Below are positions 24,628 to 36,281 of a stretch of 64,000 bases of DNA, one piece after another; position 1 is the first letter of the stretch; each line of letters starts with the position of its first letter. A model generated the notes under the pieces. That model ran no database searches, was not told the DNA's origin, and worked only from the letters and a program-made list of their open reading frames with translations. The position numbers and the translations under genes were made by a program. This DNA comes from DSNY01 sp040752195. GTDB lineage: Bacteria; Pseudomonadota; Gammaproteobacteria; Burkholderiales; Burkholderiaceae_F. Where the stretch lies: the NCBI GenBank assembly GCA_040752195.1, contig JBFMFC010000009.1:1-64000 (forward strand). The letters run 5' to 3'.

Positions 24628-26259
24628 TCAGTGATACCGCGCGAGCGCGAAGTCGTAGTTCGTGCCGTCGTGGCTTCTGCCCGCCACGACGATCCTGCCG
24701 TCGGGTGCGAGCGCCATGGCATGGGCCAGCGAGACGCCGGTTCCGATTCCGACGGTGACCTTGCCGCCATTGCCGAAGGTGGCTTCGAGCGTGCCGTCGG
24801 CGTTGTAGCGGGCGAGCGCGAAGTCGTAGTTCGTGCCGTTGAAGCCTGTGCCCGCCACCACGATCTTGCCGTCCGGTGCGAGCGCGAGCGCAATGGCCTC
24901 CTCGGTCTCGGTGCCGGAGCCGAACGCGGTCACGACCTTGCCGCCGTTGCCGAAGGTGGCATCGAGTGTGCCGTTGACGTTGTACCGCGCGAGCGCAAAG
25001 TCGAACTTCATACCGTCGTGGCTTTTGCCCGCCACCACGATCTTGCCGTCGGGCGCCAGCGCAAGGGTATAGGCCTCGTCGTCGTTGGGGCCGATTGGGG
25101 TGGTTACCCTGCCGCCGCTCCCAAAGCTCGCATCGAGCGTGCCGTCGGCGTTGTAGCGCGCGAGCGCGAAGTCGTGGCTCGTGCCGTTGTGACTCGTGCC
25201 CGCTACGACGATCTTGCCGTCCGGCGCGAGCGCGAGGGCGTAGGCATAGTCGTTGCCGGAGCCGATCGCGGTCAAAACCTTGCCGCCACTGCCGAAGCTC
25301 GCATCAAGCGTGCCGTCGGTGTTGTAGCGCGCGAGCGCGAAGTCGTAGTTCGTGCCGTTGTGGCTAAAGCCCGCCACGACGATCCTGCCGTCGGGCGCAA
25401 GCGCGACGGCGTGAGCTGCGGCGTTTGCGCTACCGATGCCGATCGCGGTCACGACCTTGCCGCCGCTGCCGAAGGTGCTATCGAGCGTGCCGTCGGCGTT
25501 GTAGCGCGCCAGCGCGACGTAGCGGCCGGTGATGCTCCAGGCTGTGCCCGCCACCACGATCTTGCCGCCCGGCGCGAGCGCGAGGGCATAGGCTTCGTCG
25601 CTCCCACCGATCGCGGTCACGACCTTGCCCCCGCTGCCGAAGGTGGTGTCGAGCGACCCGTCGGCGTTGTAGCGCGCCAGCGCGAAGTCGTCGTTCGTGC
25701 CGTTGTAACTCGTGCCCGCCACCACGATCTTGCCGTCGGGCGCGAGCGCGAGGGCGAAGGCAAAGTCTTCGCTCCCGCCGATCGCGGTCAGAACCTTACC
25801 GCCGTTGCCGAAGGCGGGATCGAGATCGCCGCGGGCGGCCACGTACAGGTTGAAGTCGGTGCAATGGCTGCCGCAGGCGGAGGCGAGCGAGCCGCCACTG
25901 GCGCGGATGCGCAGCGTATGCGGCCCGGTGGGTGTCGCAGCGCTGCTGGCCACCGTGAGCGTCACGGTCGTGGTGCCGGAGACGGTGGCATCCCGGGGTG
26001 TGACGCTCAGGCCCGCCGGCGCGGCCGAGCCGTCGGCCTTCTCCAGCACGAAGGAGACCGTGCCGGAGAAGCCGGCGTCCGGGGTGAGCGTCACCGGCAG
26101 GCTCGTGCTGCCGCCACGCGTCAGCGCAATCGCGCTCGATGACGTGCTCAGTTGCAGCGTGCCGGCAGGCGGGGCGCCGCCCGCTCCGCCGCCCCCGCAG
26201 GCGGCGAGCCCCAGGAGCACGAGACCTGCGAAGATCGCCGGTTTCCAGTCGTGTTTCAC
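24628..26259 (-). CDS. Delta-60 repeat lipoprotein (seven repeats)
   Basis: A 543-residue lipoprotein from a GTG start (MKHDWKPAIF). The lipobox LAAC is followed by a poly-glycine linker. A beta-sandwich segment of about 110 residues (TLQLSTSSSAIALTRGGS …) precedes seven delta-60-type repeats of about 50–55 residues each, of the form GTLDxxFGxGGKV … ALAPDGKIVVAG … DFALARYNAD. The repeats probably form a beta propeller at the cell surface. Its start lies 13 bases after the stop of a second delta-60 gene, so the pair is one transcription unit. Function unknown. Confidence 0.85.
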   Translation of the reverse strand: MKHDWKPAIFAGLVLLGLAACGGGGAGGAPPAGTLQLSTSSSAIALTRGGSTSLPVTLTPDAGFSGTVSFVLEKADGSAAPAGLSVTPRDATVSGTTTVTLTVASSAATPTGPHTLRIRASGGSLASACGSHCTDFNLYVAARGDLDPAFGNGGKVLTAIGGSEDFAFALALAPDGKIVVAGTSYNGTNDDFALARYNADGSLDTTFGSGGKVVTAIGGSDEAYALALAPGGKIVVAGTAWSITGRYVALARYNADGTLDSTFGSGGKVVTAIGIGSANAAAHAVALAPDGRIVVAGFSHNGTNYDFALARYNTDGTLDASFGSGGKVLTAIGSGNDYAYALALAPDGKIVVAGTSHNGTSHDFALARYNADGTLDASFGSGGRVTTPIGPNDDEAYTLALAPDGKIVVAGKSHDGMKFDFALARYNVNGTLDATFGNGGKVVTAFGSGTETEEAIALALAPDGKIVVAGTGFNGTNYDFALARYNADGTLEATFGNGGKVTVGIGTGVSLAHAMALAPDGRIVVAGRSHDGTNYDFALARYH

Positions 26260-27480
26260 GGTGGCGACCTGATCAGTAGTGATACCGCGCGAGCGCGAAG
26301 TCATAGTTCGCGCCGTTGTGACTCGAGCCCGCCACGACGATCTTGCCGTCGGGCGCAAGCGCGAGGGCATAGGCGAAGTCGTTGCCGGCGCCGATCGCGG
26401 TTACGACCTTGCCGCCAGTCCCGAAGGTCGTATCGAGCGAGCCGTCGGCGTTGTAGCGCGCGAGCGCAAAGTCATCGGTCGTGCCATTGGCACTTTGACC
26501 TGCCACGACGATCTTGCCGTCGGGCGCCAACGCGAGGGCACGGGCGTAGTCGTTGCCCGCGCCGATCGCGGTCACGACCTTGCCGCCGCTGCCAAAGCTC
26601 GTATCGAGCGAACCGTTGGCGTTGTAGCGCGTCAGCGCGAAGTCCCGTCCCGTGACGCCGTTGTCACTGAAGCCTGCCACGACGATTCTGCCGTCGGGCG
26701 CAAGCGCGATCGCGAAGGCCGCGTCGTAGCCGGAACCAAACGGGGTCACGACCCTGCCGCCGGTGCCGAAGCTCGTATCGAGCGTGCCGTCGGCGTTGTA
26801 GAGCGCGAGCGCCGAGTTCCTCGTCGTGCCGTTGGCGCTCTCACCGGCCGCTACGATCTTTCCGTTGGGCGCCAGCGCGAGGGCAAAGGCGATGTCGACG
26901 CCGGAGAGGATCGGAGTGGTGACCTTGCCGCCGCTGCCGAAGCCCGTATCGAGCGAGCCGTTGGCGTTGTAGCGCGCGAGCGCGAAGTCGGCGTCCGCGC
27001 CGTTGTCACTGTAGCCCGCCACCACGATCTTGCCGTCGGGCGCGAGCGCAAGAGCGAGGGCATAGTCGTGACTGGCGCCGATCGCGGTCACGACCTTGCC
27101 GCCGCTGCCGAAGGTGGGATCCAGCGTGCCGTCGGTGTTGTAGCGCACGAGCGCGAAGTCGTACTTCGTGCCGTTGTAGCTGTAACCCGCCACCACGATC
27201 TTGCCGTCGGGCGCAAGTACGAGGGCATTGGCCCGGTCCTCGCCGGCACCGATCGCGGTGGTGACCTTGCCGCCGCTGCCGAAGGTCGTATCGAGCGTGC
27301 CGTCGGCGTTGTAGCGCACGAGCGAGAAGTCCCAGGTCGCGCCCGTGTAGCTTGAGCCTGCCACCACGATCTTGCCGTCAGGCGCAAGCGCGACAGCCTC
27401 GCCGAGGTCGTTGGCGTTGCTGCCGGAGCCGATCGCGGTCACGACCTTGCCACCGCTGCCGAAGGTGCTATCGAGTGTGC
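24628..27480. repeat. Coding tandem repeats (14 units of about 150 bp in two genes)
   Basis: Both delta-60 genes are built of near-identical units of about 150–165 bp. The recurring string on the plus strand is GCCACCACGATCTTGCCGTC. Identity between units is high even at third codon positions, so recent duplication or gene conversion is likely. This may also make the region prone to assembly collapse. Confidence 0.8.
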
Positions 27481-27586
27481 CGGCAGGCGGCGCGCTGCCG
27501 CCCCCTCCCCCGTAGCCGCCCCCGCCGCCGCCTCCACAAGCAGCGAGCAAGGCGCACAGCATCATGACTTGAAAGCGCATTCGCAT
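26273..27586 (-). CDS. Delta-60 repeat lipoprotein (seven repeats, no extra domain)
   Basis: A 437-residue lipoprotein. The signal peptide ends in LAAC, followed by an extreme poly-glycine linker. Seven delta-60 repeats follow almost at once and end with FALARYHY. It closely resembles the C-terminal part of the next gene, so the pair arose by duplication with gain or loss of a beta-sandwich domain. A GGAGG ribosome site precedes the ATG. No shared promoter motif was visible in the upstream 140 bp. Confidence 0.85.
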   Translation of the reverse strand: MRMRFQVMMLCALLAACGGGGGGGYGGGGGSAPPAGTLDSTFGSGGKVVTAIGSGSNANDLGEAVALAPDGKIVVAGSSYTGATWDFSLVRYNADGTLDTTFGSGGKVTTAIGAGEDRANALVLAPDGKIVVAGYSYNGTKYDFALVRYNTDGTLDPTFGSGGKVVTAIGASHDYALALALAPDGKIVVAGYSDNGADADFALARYNANGSLDTGFGSGGKVTTPILSGVDIAFALALAPNGKIVAAGESANGTTRNSALALYNADGTLDTSFGTGGRVVTPFGSGYDAAFAIALAPDGRIVVAGFSDNGVTGRDFALTRYNANGSLDTSFGSGGKVVTAIGAGNDYARALALAPDGKIVVAGQSANGTTDDFALARYNADGSLDTTFGTGGKVVTAIGAGNDFAYALALAPDGKIVVAGSSHNGANYDFALARYHY

Positions 27587-27725
27587 GTTCCTCCGTTCGG
27601 ATCGAATCGAATCGGGTTGGCGGACCGCGTGTGGCCCTGCGGGGGCGGGTCATCGCCTGCCGGTGCTTGCACTGGCCCGGCAAAGCCGCTGCATCGGCGC
27701 CCGCCGGTCGACTGCTCGAGGCCGC

Positions 27726-28499
27726 TCACCACTGCGCCCTGTACAGCACGCCCGGGACGGGCCGCGCCTGCCAGTCGGCGCCGATGTTCTTCCAGCCGTT
27801 GACGTCGCGCTTGCCGTCGGACCCGACGTCGCCCTCGAAGCCGTCGACGATCGAGTACACGCGGGACAGCCCGGCGGCAGCGAGCGCGTCCGCGGCGAGC
27901 GCGCTGCGCTCGCCCGAACGGCACAGGAGCAGCACGGTCGCATCGTCGCCGGCGCCGTTGCGCGCCAGCGCGGCCCGGACCTCTCCAACGAAGTCGGGAT
28001 TGGGCTGCATCTTCAGGGTGTTCTTCGCGGCGTCCCATTGCAGCGGCCACACCGGCTCGAGATACGGAACGTGGATGTGCGTCAGACTCGGCTGACCGAC
28101 GTAGACGGCCTCGACGCGGCTACGGATGTCGACGAGCACGACGTCGCGGGGGTGCTGCAGCAGCATCCGCCGAGCTTCGGCGGCGCTCACGAGCAGGCCG
28201 AGGCTGGTCCGCTTGCGAGCGGGAACGCTGTCCTTCGGCACCGCCTGAATCGCGAAGTCCCGTGCCAACGGCTGCACGACCTTGTCGCCGTCGCAGGTGG
28301 CGAAGGCTGCAATGTCGACCGCGTACAGCGGGCAGGCGCCGTCGCCGGCCGTCTGGATCGCCGTCTGGGATAGCGCACCCGACAGCGAACCCTGCGCGGC
28401 TGCGGGCAGCGCAGCACTGGCAAGTAGGGCGGTGGCCAGCACATTCAACGCGCGCGTGGCCGATTCATAACAGACGAAGCGCAATGCCTTGGTACCCAT
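27726..28499 (-). CDS. Exported rhodanese-domain protein
   Basis: A 257-residue protein with a long N-terminal signal segment (ALNVLATALLASAALPAAAQG). The rhodanese fold includes VVLVDIRSRVEAVYVG and the catalytic-cysteine loop CRSGERS (Cys as sulfur acceptor), then VYSIVDGFEGD. It ends in a WQARPVPGVLYRAQW tail. The start is set by GGAGGAACC directly before ATG at 28499. Rhodaneses move sulfane sulfur, and a periplasmic one could take part in sulfur handling or thiol stress. The 22-bp motif at 28578–28599 lies upstream, as it does for the neighbouring NHL gene and the kinase. Confidence 0.87.
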   Translation of the reverse strand: MGTKALRFVCYESATRALNVLATALLASAALPAAAQGSLSGALSQTAIQTAGDGACPLYAVDIAAFATCDGDKVVQPLARDFAIQAVPKDSVPARKRTSLGLLVSAAEARRMLLQHPRDVVLVDIRSRVEAVYVGQPSLTHIHVPYLEPVWPLQWDAAKNTLKMQPNPDFVGEVRAALARNGAGDDATVLLLCRSGERSALAADALAAAGLSRVYSIVDGFEGDVGSDGKRDVNGWKNIGADWQARPVPGVLYRAQW

Positions 28500-28577
28500 G
28501 GTTCCTCCATCGTCTCGAGTGCGGGTCGCGCAGCAAGCCGGCTTGCGCGCAACGGCAGGGCTTGCTGCTTGCCGGGA

Positions 28578-28599
28578 GAATCGGAACCGCCGTCCGAAA
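28578..28599 (-). promoter_or_regulatory. Candidate ECF-type promoter motif, site 1 (rhodanese)
   Basis: Minus strand: TTTCGG, eight bases, TCCGATT. It is preceded by TGTCGTC as at site 2. It lies 78 nt upstream of the ATG at 28499, the same distance as site 2 from its gene. Proposed as a promoter recognised by the ECF sigma factor at 32760; no experimental consensus is known to me. Confidence 0.45.
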
Positions 28600-28722
28600 G
28601 ACGACACGCCGGTTCGCCTCGCCGGGCCGCCGAGCTCGCGCAGCGGCGCGCGACCGCCGGGTTGCGCCGCGTTCGCGCAGGCGACCTCACGCACGGACCG
28701 CACGCGGCCGTGCACGCCCGGC

Positions 28723-29877
28723 CTACCGCATCAGTCGCACCGTGTGGTTGCCGCTGTCGTTCACGAAGAGGTCGCGACCGTCGGTGGTGAGCCCGGACGG
28801 ATAAGGTCTGAATTGCGCCGTTGCGCCAGTACCGTCTGCCGAGCCCGCGGCGCCCGGCGTTCCGGCCAAGGTCGAGACCGCACCCGTGGCGATCGCGATC
28901 TTGCGGATGATGAAGTTGTTCGAGTCCGCCACGTAAAGGCTCGTGCCGTCGGTGGTGATGGCCGAGGGGAAGCTGAACCGAGCTGACGCGCCGATGCCGT
29001 CGGCAAAGCCCGATGACCCCGCCTGACCGGCAAGGGTCGTGACCGCGCCGGTGCCGATCGCGATCCTGCGGATGGTGTGGTTGTCGGTGTCCGCGACATA
29101 CAGGTTCACGCCGTCGGTGGTCAGGGCGTAGGGGAAACTGAACCGCGCGGCCGCGCCGACGCCGTCGGCAAAGCCCGATGACCCCGCCTGACCGGCAAGG
29201 GTCGTGACCGCGCCGGTCCCGATCGCGATCTTGCGGATGGTGTGGTTGTTCGTATCGGCGACGAACAGGCTCGTGCCGTCGGTGGTAATGCCGGTCGGGA
29301 AGTTGAACCGCGCCGCGCTGCCTGCGCCGTCGACGAAGCCGGGCAGCGTTGTTCCAGCGAGCGTCACGACCTCCCACGTGCCGATCGCGATCTTGCGGAT
29401 GCTGTGGTTGCCGCGATCGGCCACGTACAGAAACCTGCCGTCGGTGGTGAGGCCGGCCGGAGAGCGGAACCGCGCGGCCGTACCGATGGCATCGACAGAG
29501 CCTTCGATCAGCGGCGCTCCGGCGACAATCGTGACCGCGCTGCCGTCGATCGCCAGCTTGCGGATCGTGTGGTTGCCGTAATCCGCCACGTACAGGTTCG
29601 CACCGTCGGTGGTGAGCCCTTGCGGATAAAAGAACCGCGCCGCGGTGCCACTGCCGTCGATGAAACCCGGCGCACCCGCCCTGCCGGCAATGGTGGCAAC
29701 CGTGGCGGCGAGGTTCAGCGCCACGCCCTGGCGGGCGCCGCCCATCTGATACGTGCCCGGGGGCGCGTCGCCACCGCCGCCTCCCGCACCACAACCGTGA
29801 AGCAGAAGGGTCACGCTGCCCGCCGCAACCATCGCGGCCAACGTCGTGCGTTTCCTGCGGATCGTCCAACGGCGCAT
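28723..29877 (-). CDS. NHL-repeat lipoprotein (six-bladed propeller)
   Basis: A 384-residue lipoprotein: the signal peptide ends at LLHGC, followed by a Gly-rich linker. Six NHL repeats of about 54 residues follow, each with GLTTDG(x)NLYVAD(x)GNHTIRKIAI, then VTTLAG and (G)FADG(x)G(x)AARF. Six blades would close a propeller. NHL proteins typically bind other proteins or carbohydrates. The repeats are highly alike, so duplication was recent. It carries the same upstream motif (29956–29977) as the rhodanese and the kinase. It is transcribed toward the rhodanese gene, leaving a 223-bp gap. Confidence 0.87.
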   Translation of the reverse strand: MRRWTIRRKRTTLAAMVAAGSVTLLLHGCGAGGGGGDAPPGTYQMGGARQGVALNLAATVATIAGRAGAPGFIDGSGTAARFFYPQGLTTDGANLYVADYGNHTIRKLAIDGSAVTIVAGAPLIEGSVDAIGTAARFRSPAGLTTDGRFLYVADRGNHSIRKIAIGTWEVVTLAGTTLPGFVDGAGSAARFNFPTGITTDGTSLFVADTNNHTIRKIAIGTGAVTTLAGQAGSSGFADGVGAAARFSFPYALTTDGVNLYVADTDNHTIRRIAIGTGAVTTLAGQAGSSGFADGIGASARFSFPSAITTDGTSLYVADSNNFIIRKIAIATGAVSTLAGTPGAAGSADGTGATAQFRPYPSGLTTDGRDLFVNDSGNHTVRLMR

Positions 29878-29955
29878 GCAAGGGCTCCTCGGGCGGGGAA
29901 TGCGAAGACGAACGATTGCGCGGGCGGCGGACGCGCCGCGGCCCGCTCACCGGGG

Positions 29956-29977
29956 CAATCGGAGTCGGGCGGGAAAA
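29956..29977 (-). promoter_or_regulatory. Candidate ECF-type promoter motif, site 2 (NHL lipoprotein)
   Basis: Minus strand: TTTTCCCGCC, then CGACTCCGATTG, preceded by TGTCGTC. It lies 78 nt upstream of the ATG at 29877. The fixed distance and the shared flanking bases (CCGGC before, CCCGG after) match site 1. Confidence 0.45.
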
Positions 29978-30006
29978 GACGACAGGCCGGCGACCCGTCG
30001 GCGCAC

Positions 30007-32703
<2,697 letters not shown>

Positions 32704-32726
32704 CGTTGACCTCGTCTTTTCCGCCG

Positions 32727-32748
32727 CAATCGGAGTCGCGGGGGAAAA
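32727..32748 (-). promoter_or_regulatory. Candidate ECF-type promoter motif, site 3 (kinase)
   Basis: Minus strand: TTTTCCCCCG, then CGACTCCGATTG. It matches site 2 almost completely in the second half. It lies 23 nt upstream of the kinase start, closer than at sites 1 and 2, and lacks the TGTCGTC extension. It may be an additional promoter for the kinase gene separate from that of the sigma gene. Confidence 0.4.
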
Positions 32749-32759
32749 CCCGCCATCGA

Positions 32760-33335
32760 TCAATCGCCGCGCAACGCGTCGTGCAGGTACAGGCGGGCCT
32801 TGGCCCAGTCGCGCTGCACGGTTCGCTCAGAGGCGCCGCGCATCGCGGCGATCTCGGCGAACGTGAAGCCGCAGAAGAATTTCAGCTCGACCAGTTCCGC
32901 GAGCGGCGGGTCGGCACGGGCCAGTTCGTCGAGCGCATCGCCCAGCCGCGTCAAGTCCCCGCTGTCCCGGGCCACCGACTCGGCGATTCCGGTGTCGAGC
33001 TGGGTCAGATGAAACTCGCCGCCGCGCTTGATCGCCCGCCGCTCGCGCACGTAGTCGATGATCAGCCCGCGCATCGCACGCGCCGCGTACGCGAAGAAAC
33101 GCGCGCGATCCGGAAACGCCGGATCGCGCCGGCTGATGTCCAGATACGCCTCGTGCAGCAGCGTGGTCGCCGACAGCGTTGCGCCGGCGGCGTGCGCGTG
33201 CAACTGCCGCTTCGCCAGCCGGTGCAGCTCGCGATACAGCGTCTCGAAAAGCTCGGCGGTCGCGGCGACGTCGCCGCGTTCGGCCGCAACAAGTGCTGCG
33301 GCGATCGTGTGCGCGTCGGCGGCGGCATCGCTCAT
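32760..33335 (-). CDS. ECF-like sigma factor (TIGR02999/ECF43-type)
   Basis: A 191-residue sigma factor with regions 2 and 4. Region 2 carries ATTLLHEAYLDI and FFAYAARAMRGLIIDYVRERRA. Region 4 carries LVELKFFCGFTFAEIAAMRGASERTVQRDWAKAR, a helix-turn-helix for the -35. The start at 33335 has a GGGAGGAG ribosome site. No anti-sigma gene is visible. Instead a TPR-bearing Ser/Thr kinase follows, as in kinase-controlled ECF groups. Likely targets are the kinase, the NHL lipoprotein and the rhodanese (shared motif). Confidence 0.9.
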   Translation of the reverse strand: MSDAAADAHTIAAALVAAERGDVAATAELFETLYRELHRLAKRQLHAHAAGATLSATTLLHEAYLDISRRDPAFPDRARFFAYAARAMRGLIIDYVRERRAIKRGGEFHLTQLDTGIAESVARDSGDLTRLGDALDELARADPPLAELVELKFFCGFTFAEIAAMRGASERTVQRDWAKARLYLHDALRGD

Positions 33336-33434
33336 CCCTGCTCGCTCCTCCCGGATTGCGCCACCGAAGATAGCCGCCCGTGCGCCCGGCCTCAACCGGC
33401 TTTGCCGCATCGGCGGCGCGCCGCGTGAATCGAG

Positions 33435-33450
33435 TTGACGTTTACGTCAA
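33435..33450 (+). promoter_or_regulatory. LiuR operator upstream of the thioesterase–ivd operon
   Basis: TTGACGTTTACGTCAA, perfect six-base arms around a four-base centre, lies 41 bp upstream of the thioesterase start. It has the same arms as the site at 59022. It fits the palindromic operators described for MerR-type LiuR in betaproteobacteria and gammaproteobacteria. Confidence 0.7.
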
Positions 33451-33491
33451 GGACACCTAGATTGCCGCCTGCTTGCCGCAATCGGCCACGC

Positions 33492-33944
33492 ATGGAATTT
33501 GCGCCTCTCGACCCGGACTTCGAGCGCCGCGTGCGCGCCTCGTTCGCGCGCCAGGCGGCGATGCGCCTGATCGGCGCCGAGCTGACGGCGGTCGAGCCCG
33601 GCCGCGTGACGATCGAGCTGCCGGTGCGGGCCGACCTGACGCAGCAGCACGGCTTCGTGCACGGCGGCATCGTCGGCATGATCGCCGACAGCGCCGGCGG
33701 CTACTCCGCGTTCACGCTGATGCCCGCCGATGCATCGGTGCTGACGGTGGAGTACAAGATCAACCTGCTGGCGCCGGCGAAGGGCGAGCGATTGGTCGCC
33801 ACCGGTTGCGTGTTGAAGCCGGGCCGCACGCTGTCGATCGTCCGCGCCGACGTCGACGCGATCGACGGCGCACGCCGGACGCTGGTCGCAGCGATGCAGC
33901 AAACGCTGATGGTGATGCACGGCACAAGCGACGAACGGATCTAG
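33492..33944 (+). CDS. PaaI-family hotdog thioesterase
   Basis: A 150-residue hotdog-fold acyl-CoA thioesterase: QQHGFVHGGIVGMIADSAGGYSAF contains the conserved HGG and catalytic Asp helix, and VEYKINLLAPAKGERLVATG is the dimer strand. It precedes isovaleryl-CoA dehydrogenase by nine bases and shares the LiuR operator. It may release CoA from branched or stalled intermediates. Confidence 0.88.
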   Translation: MEFAPLDPDFERRVRASFARQAAMRLIGAELTAVEPGRVTIELPVRADLTQQHGFVHGGIVGMIADSAGGYSAFTLMPADASVLTVEYKINLLAPAKGERLVATGCVLKPGRTLSIVRADVDAIDGARRTLVAAMQQTLMVMHGTSDERI

Positions 33945-33953
33945 GAGAAACGC

Positions 33954-35132
33954 ATGCAAGTGCCCGGATTGAACTTTGCGCTCGGCGCAGACATCGACGC
34001 ACTGCGCGACGCGGTGCGCGCGTTCGCGGACAAGGAGATCGCGCCGCGCGCCGCCGAGATCGACCGCAGCGACCGGTTTCCGATGGACCTGTGGCGCAAG
34101 ATGGGCGAGCTGGGCGTGCTCGGCATCACCGTCGAAGAGGAGTACGGCGGCGCCAACATGGGGTACCTCGCGCACATGATCGCGATGGAGGAGATCAGCC
34201 GTGCGAGCGCCTCGGTCGGGCTGTCTTACGGCGCGCATTCGAACCTGTGCGTCAACCAGATCCGTCGCAACGGCACCCCCGCGCAGCGCCGGAAGTATCT
34301 GCCCAAGCTGATCTCGGGCGAACACGTCGGCGCGCTGGCGATGAGCGAGCCCGGCGCGGGCAGCGACGTCGTCAGCATGAAGCTGCGCGCGGAAGACAAA
34401 GGCGGCTACTACCTGCTCAACGGCACGAAGATGTGGATCACCAACGGGCCGGATGCGGACACGCTGGTCGTGTACGGCAAGACCGAGCCCGAACTCGGCG
34501 CTTCCGGCATCACCGCGTTCCTGATCGAGAAGGGGATGAAGGGCTTCTCGGTCGCGCAGAAGCTCGACAAGCTCGGCATGCGCGGCTCGCACACCGGCGA
34601 ACTCGTGTTCGAGAACGTCGAGGTGCCGTACGAGAACGTGCTCGGCGAGGTCAACCAGGGCGTGCGCGTGCTGATGAGCGGGCTCGACTACGAGCGCGCG
34701 GTGCTGGCCGCCGGTCCGATCGGCATCATGCAGGCGTGCATGGACGTCGTCGTGCCGTACATCCACGATCGAAAGCAGTTCGGCCAGCCGATCGGCGAGT
34801 TCCAGCTGATCCAGGGCAAGATCGCCGACATGTACACGACGCTCTCGGCCTGTCGCGCGTACTGCTACACGGTCGGCAAGAACCTCGACGCGCTCGGCAC
34901 GCAGCACGTGCGCCAGGTGCGCAAGGACTGCGCGGGCGTGATCCTGTACACCGCCGAGAAAGCCACGTGGATGGCCGGCGAAGCGATCCAGATCCTGGGC
35001 GGCAACGGCTACATCAACGACTACCCGACCGGGCGGCTGTGGCGCGATGCCAAGCTCTACGAGATCGGCGCCGGCACGAGCGAGATCCGCCGCATGCTGA
35101 TCGGCCGCGAGCTGTTCAGCGAGACGATGTAG
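33954..35132 (+). CDS. ivd: Isovaleryl-CoA dehydrogenase
   Basis: A 392-residue FAD enzyme that oxidises isovaleryl-CoA to 3-methylcrotonyl-CoA in leucine catabolism. The family features are SEPGAGSDVVSM, WITNGPDADTLVVYGKT and the C-terminal YEIGAGTSEIRRMLIGREL. The catalytic glutamate is in the IVD position (GLDYERAVLAAGP) rather than the MCAD position. The GGAG ribosome site is clear. It is cotranscribed with the thioesterase behind a LiuR operator, 25 kb from the rest of the liu genes. Confidence 0.95.
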   Translation: MQVPGLNFALGADIDALRDAVRAFADKEIAPRAAEIDRSDRFPMDLWRKMGELGVLGITVEEEYGGANMGYLAHMIAMEEISRASASVGLSYGAHSNLCVNQIRRNGTPAQRRKYLPKLISGEHVGALAMSEPGAGSDVVSMKLRAEDKGGYYLLNGTKMWITNGPDADTLVVYGKTEPELGASGITAFLIEKGMKGFSVAQKLDKLGMRGSHTGELVFENVEVPYENVLGEVNQGVRVLMSGLDYERAVLAAGPIGIMQACMDVVVPYIHDRKQFGQPIGEFQLIQGKIADMYTTLSACRAYCYTVGKNLDALGTQHVRQVRKDCAGVILYTAEKATWMAGEAIQILGGNGYINDYPTGRLWRDAKLYEIGAGTSEIRRMLIGRELFSETM

Positions 35133-35228
35133 CGCCGCGCACCGAACCGGCGCGATCCCCGCGCCGGTCACCATGACCCAAAAGAGTAACTGGGCGCGAG
35201 CCCGCGGCGTGCGCTACGGTACGACGCC

Positions 35229-36281
35229 ATGCGTCCCGCCCAGCTCGCCGTTGTCCTCGATCGCGAATTCGAAAGCGCCGCGGCAGGCCACCACACGCCG
35301 GTGATGCTGTGGGGCCCACCGGGCGTGGGCAAGTCGCAGCTCGTCGCGCAGGCGGCGGCGCGCCACGGCGTCGCGGTCATCGACCTGCGGCTGTCGCAGA
35401 TGGAACCCTCCGATCTGCGCGGCATTCCGTTTCGGGTCGACAACCGCGTGGAATGGGCGGTGCCGGCGCTGCTTCCGGATGCGGACCGGCACGGTCCGGC
35501 CGGCATCCTGTTCCTCGACGAGATCACGTCCGCGCCGCCGACGGTCTCCGCGGCGGCGTATCAGTTGATCCTGGACCGGCGGCTCGGCGACTACCGTGTG
35601 CCGCCCGGCTGGGCGATCTTTGCCGCCGGCAACCGCCAGGGCGACCGCGGCGTCACGTACGCGATGCCGGCGCCGCTCGCAAACCGCTTCGCGCATTTCG
35701 AGGTCGAGGTCCACCTCGACGACTGGGTCGCCTGGGCCTACGCCAACGGCATCGACGAACGCATCGTCGCGTTCCTGCGCTTCAAGCCCGAGCTGCTGTT
35801 CGATTTCGATCCGGCGAAGAACGCCGGCGGCGAGATGGCCTTCCCCAGCCCGCGCGCCTGGGAGTTCGCGCACCGCGCGTTGCGCAAGTTCGCCGATCGG
35901 CCGGAATTGCTCGCCGGGGCGCTCGCGGCCTGTGTCGGCCGTGCGGCGGGCGTCGAGTGCGCTGCGTTCACCGAGAGCCTGCATCGCCTGCCCGACGTCG
36001 ACGCGATCTGCGCCGGCGCGGACGTGCCGGCGCCGCAGGAGATCGACGTGCAGTACGCGGTGGCGGCGGCGCTCGCGGCGCGGGCGCTGCGCGCGCGCGG
36101 CACGCCGGATGCGCCGCGCACGTGGGGGCGCATCCTCGAGTACGCGCAGCGGTTCCCGCAGCGCGAGATGGGCGTGATGCTCGTCGCCGACATGCAGCGC
36201 GGCATCGGCCAGCCGCTGTTCGCGGTGCCGCAGTTCTCCGGCTGGGCTCAGGCGGTCGCCGACCTGCTGCTCTATGAGTGA
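35229..36281 (+). CDS. MoxR-like AAA ATPase
   Basis: A 350-residue AAA+ ATPase. Walker A GPPGVGKS is at 29–36, Walker B GILFLDE near 95, sensor 1 AAGNRQGDRG, and an arginine-finger region LANRF. MoxR ATPases work with VWA-domain partners in metal insertion or complex maturation. The next gene overlaps by eight bases and is a VWA/metallopeptidase-like protein, then a DsrS-like gene follows. Confidence 0.9.
   Translation: MRPAQLAVVLDREFESAAAGHHTPVMLWGPPGVGKSQLVAQAAARHGVAVIDLRLSQMEPSDLRGIPFRVDNRVEWAVPALLPDADRHGPAGILFLDEITSAPPTVSAAAYQLILDRRLGDYRVPPGWAIFAAGNRQGDRGVTYAMPAPLANRFAHFEVEVHLDDWVAWAYANGIDERIVAFLRFKPELLFDFDPAKNAGGEMAFPSPRAWEFAHRALRKFADRPELLAGALAACVGRAAGVECAAFTESLHRLPDVDAICAGADVPAPQEIDVQYAVAAALAARALRARGTPDAPRTWGRILEYAQRFPQREMGVMLVADMQRGIGQPLFAVPQFSGWAQAVADLLLYE

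Noticed and set aside
24628..27480. Regular repeats resembling a CRISPR array
   Set aside because: The units are about 150 bp, in frame, and encode delta-60 repeats in two lipoproteins.
33351..33369. A fourth copy of the 22-bp motif before the sigma gene (CTTCGG, eight bases, TCCGG)
   Set aside because: Spacing fits but only about 11 of 19 bases match and it overlaps the ribosome site; too weak to list.
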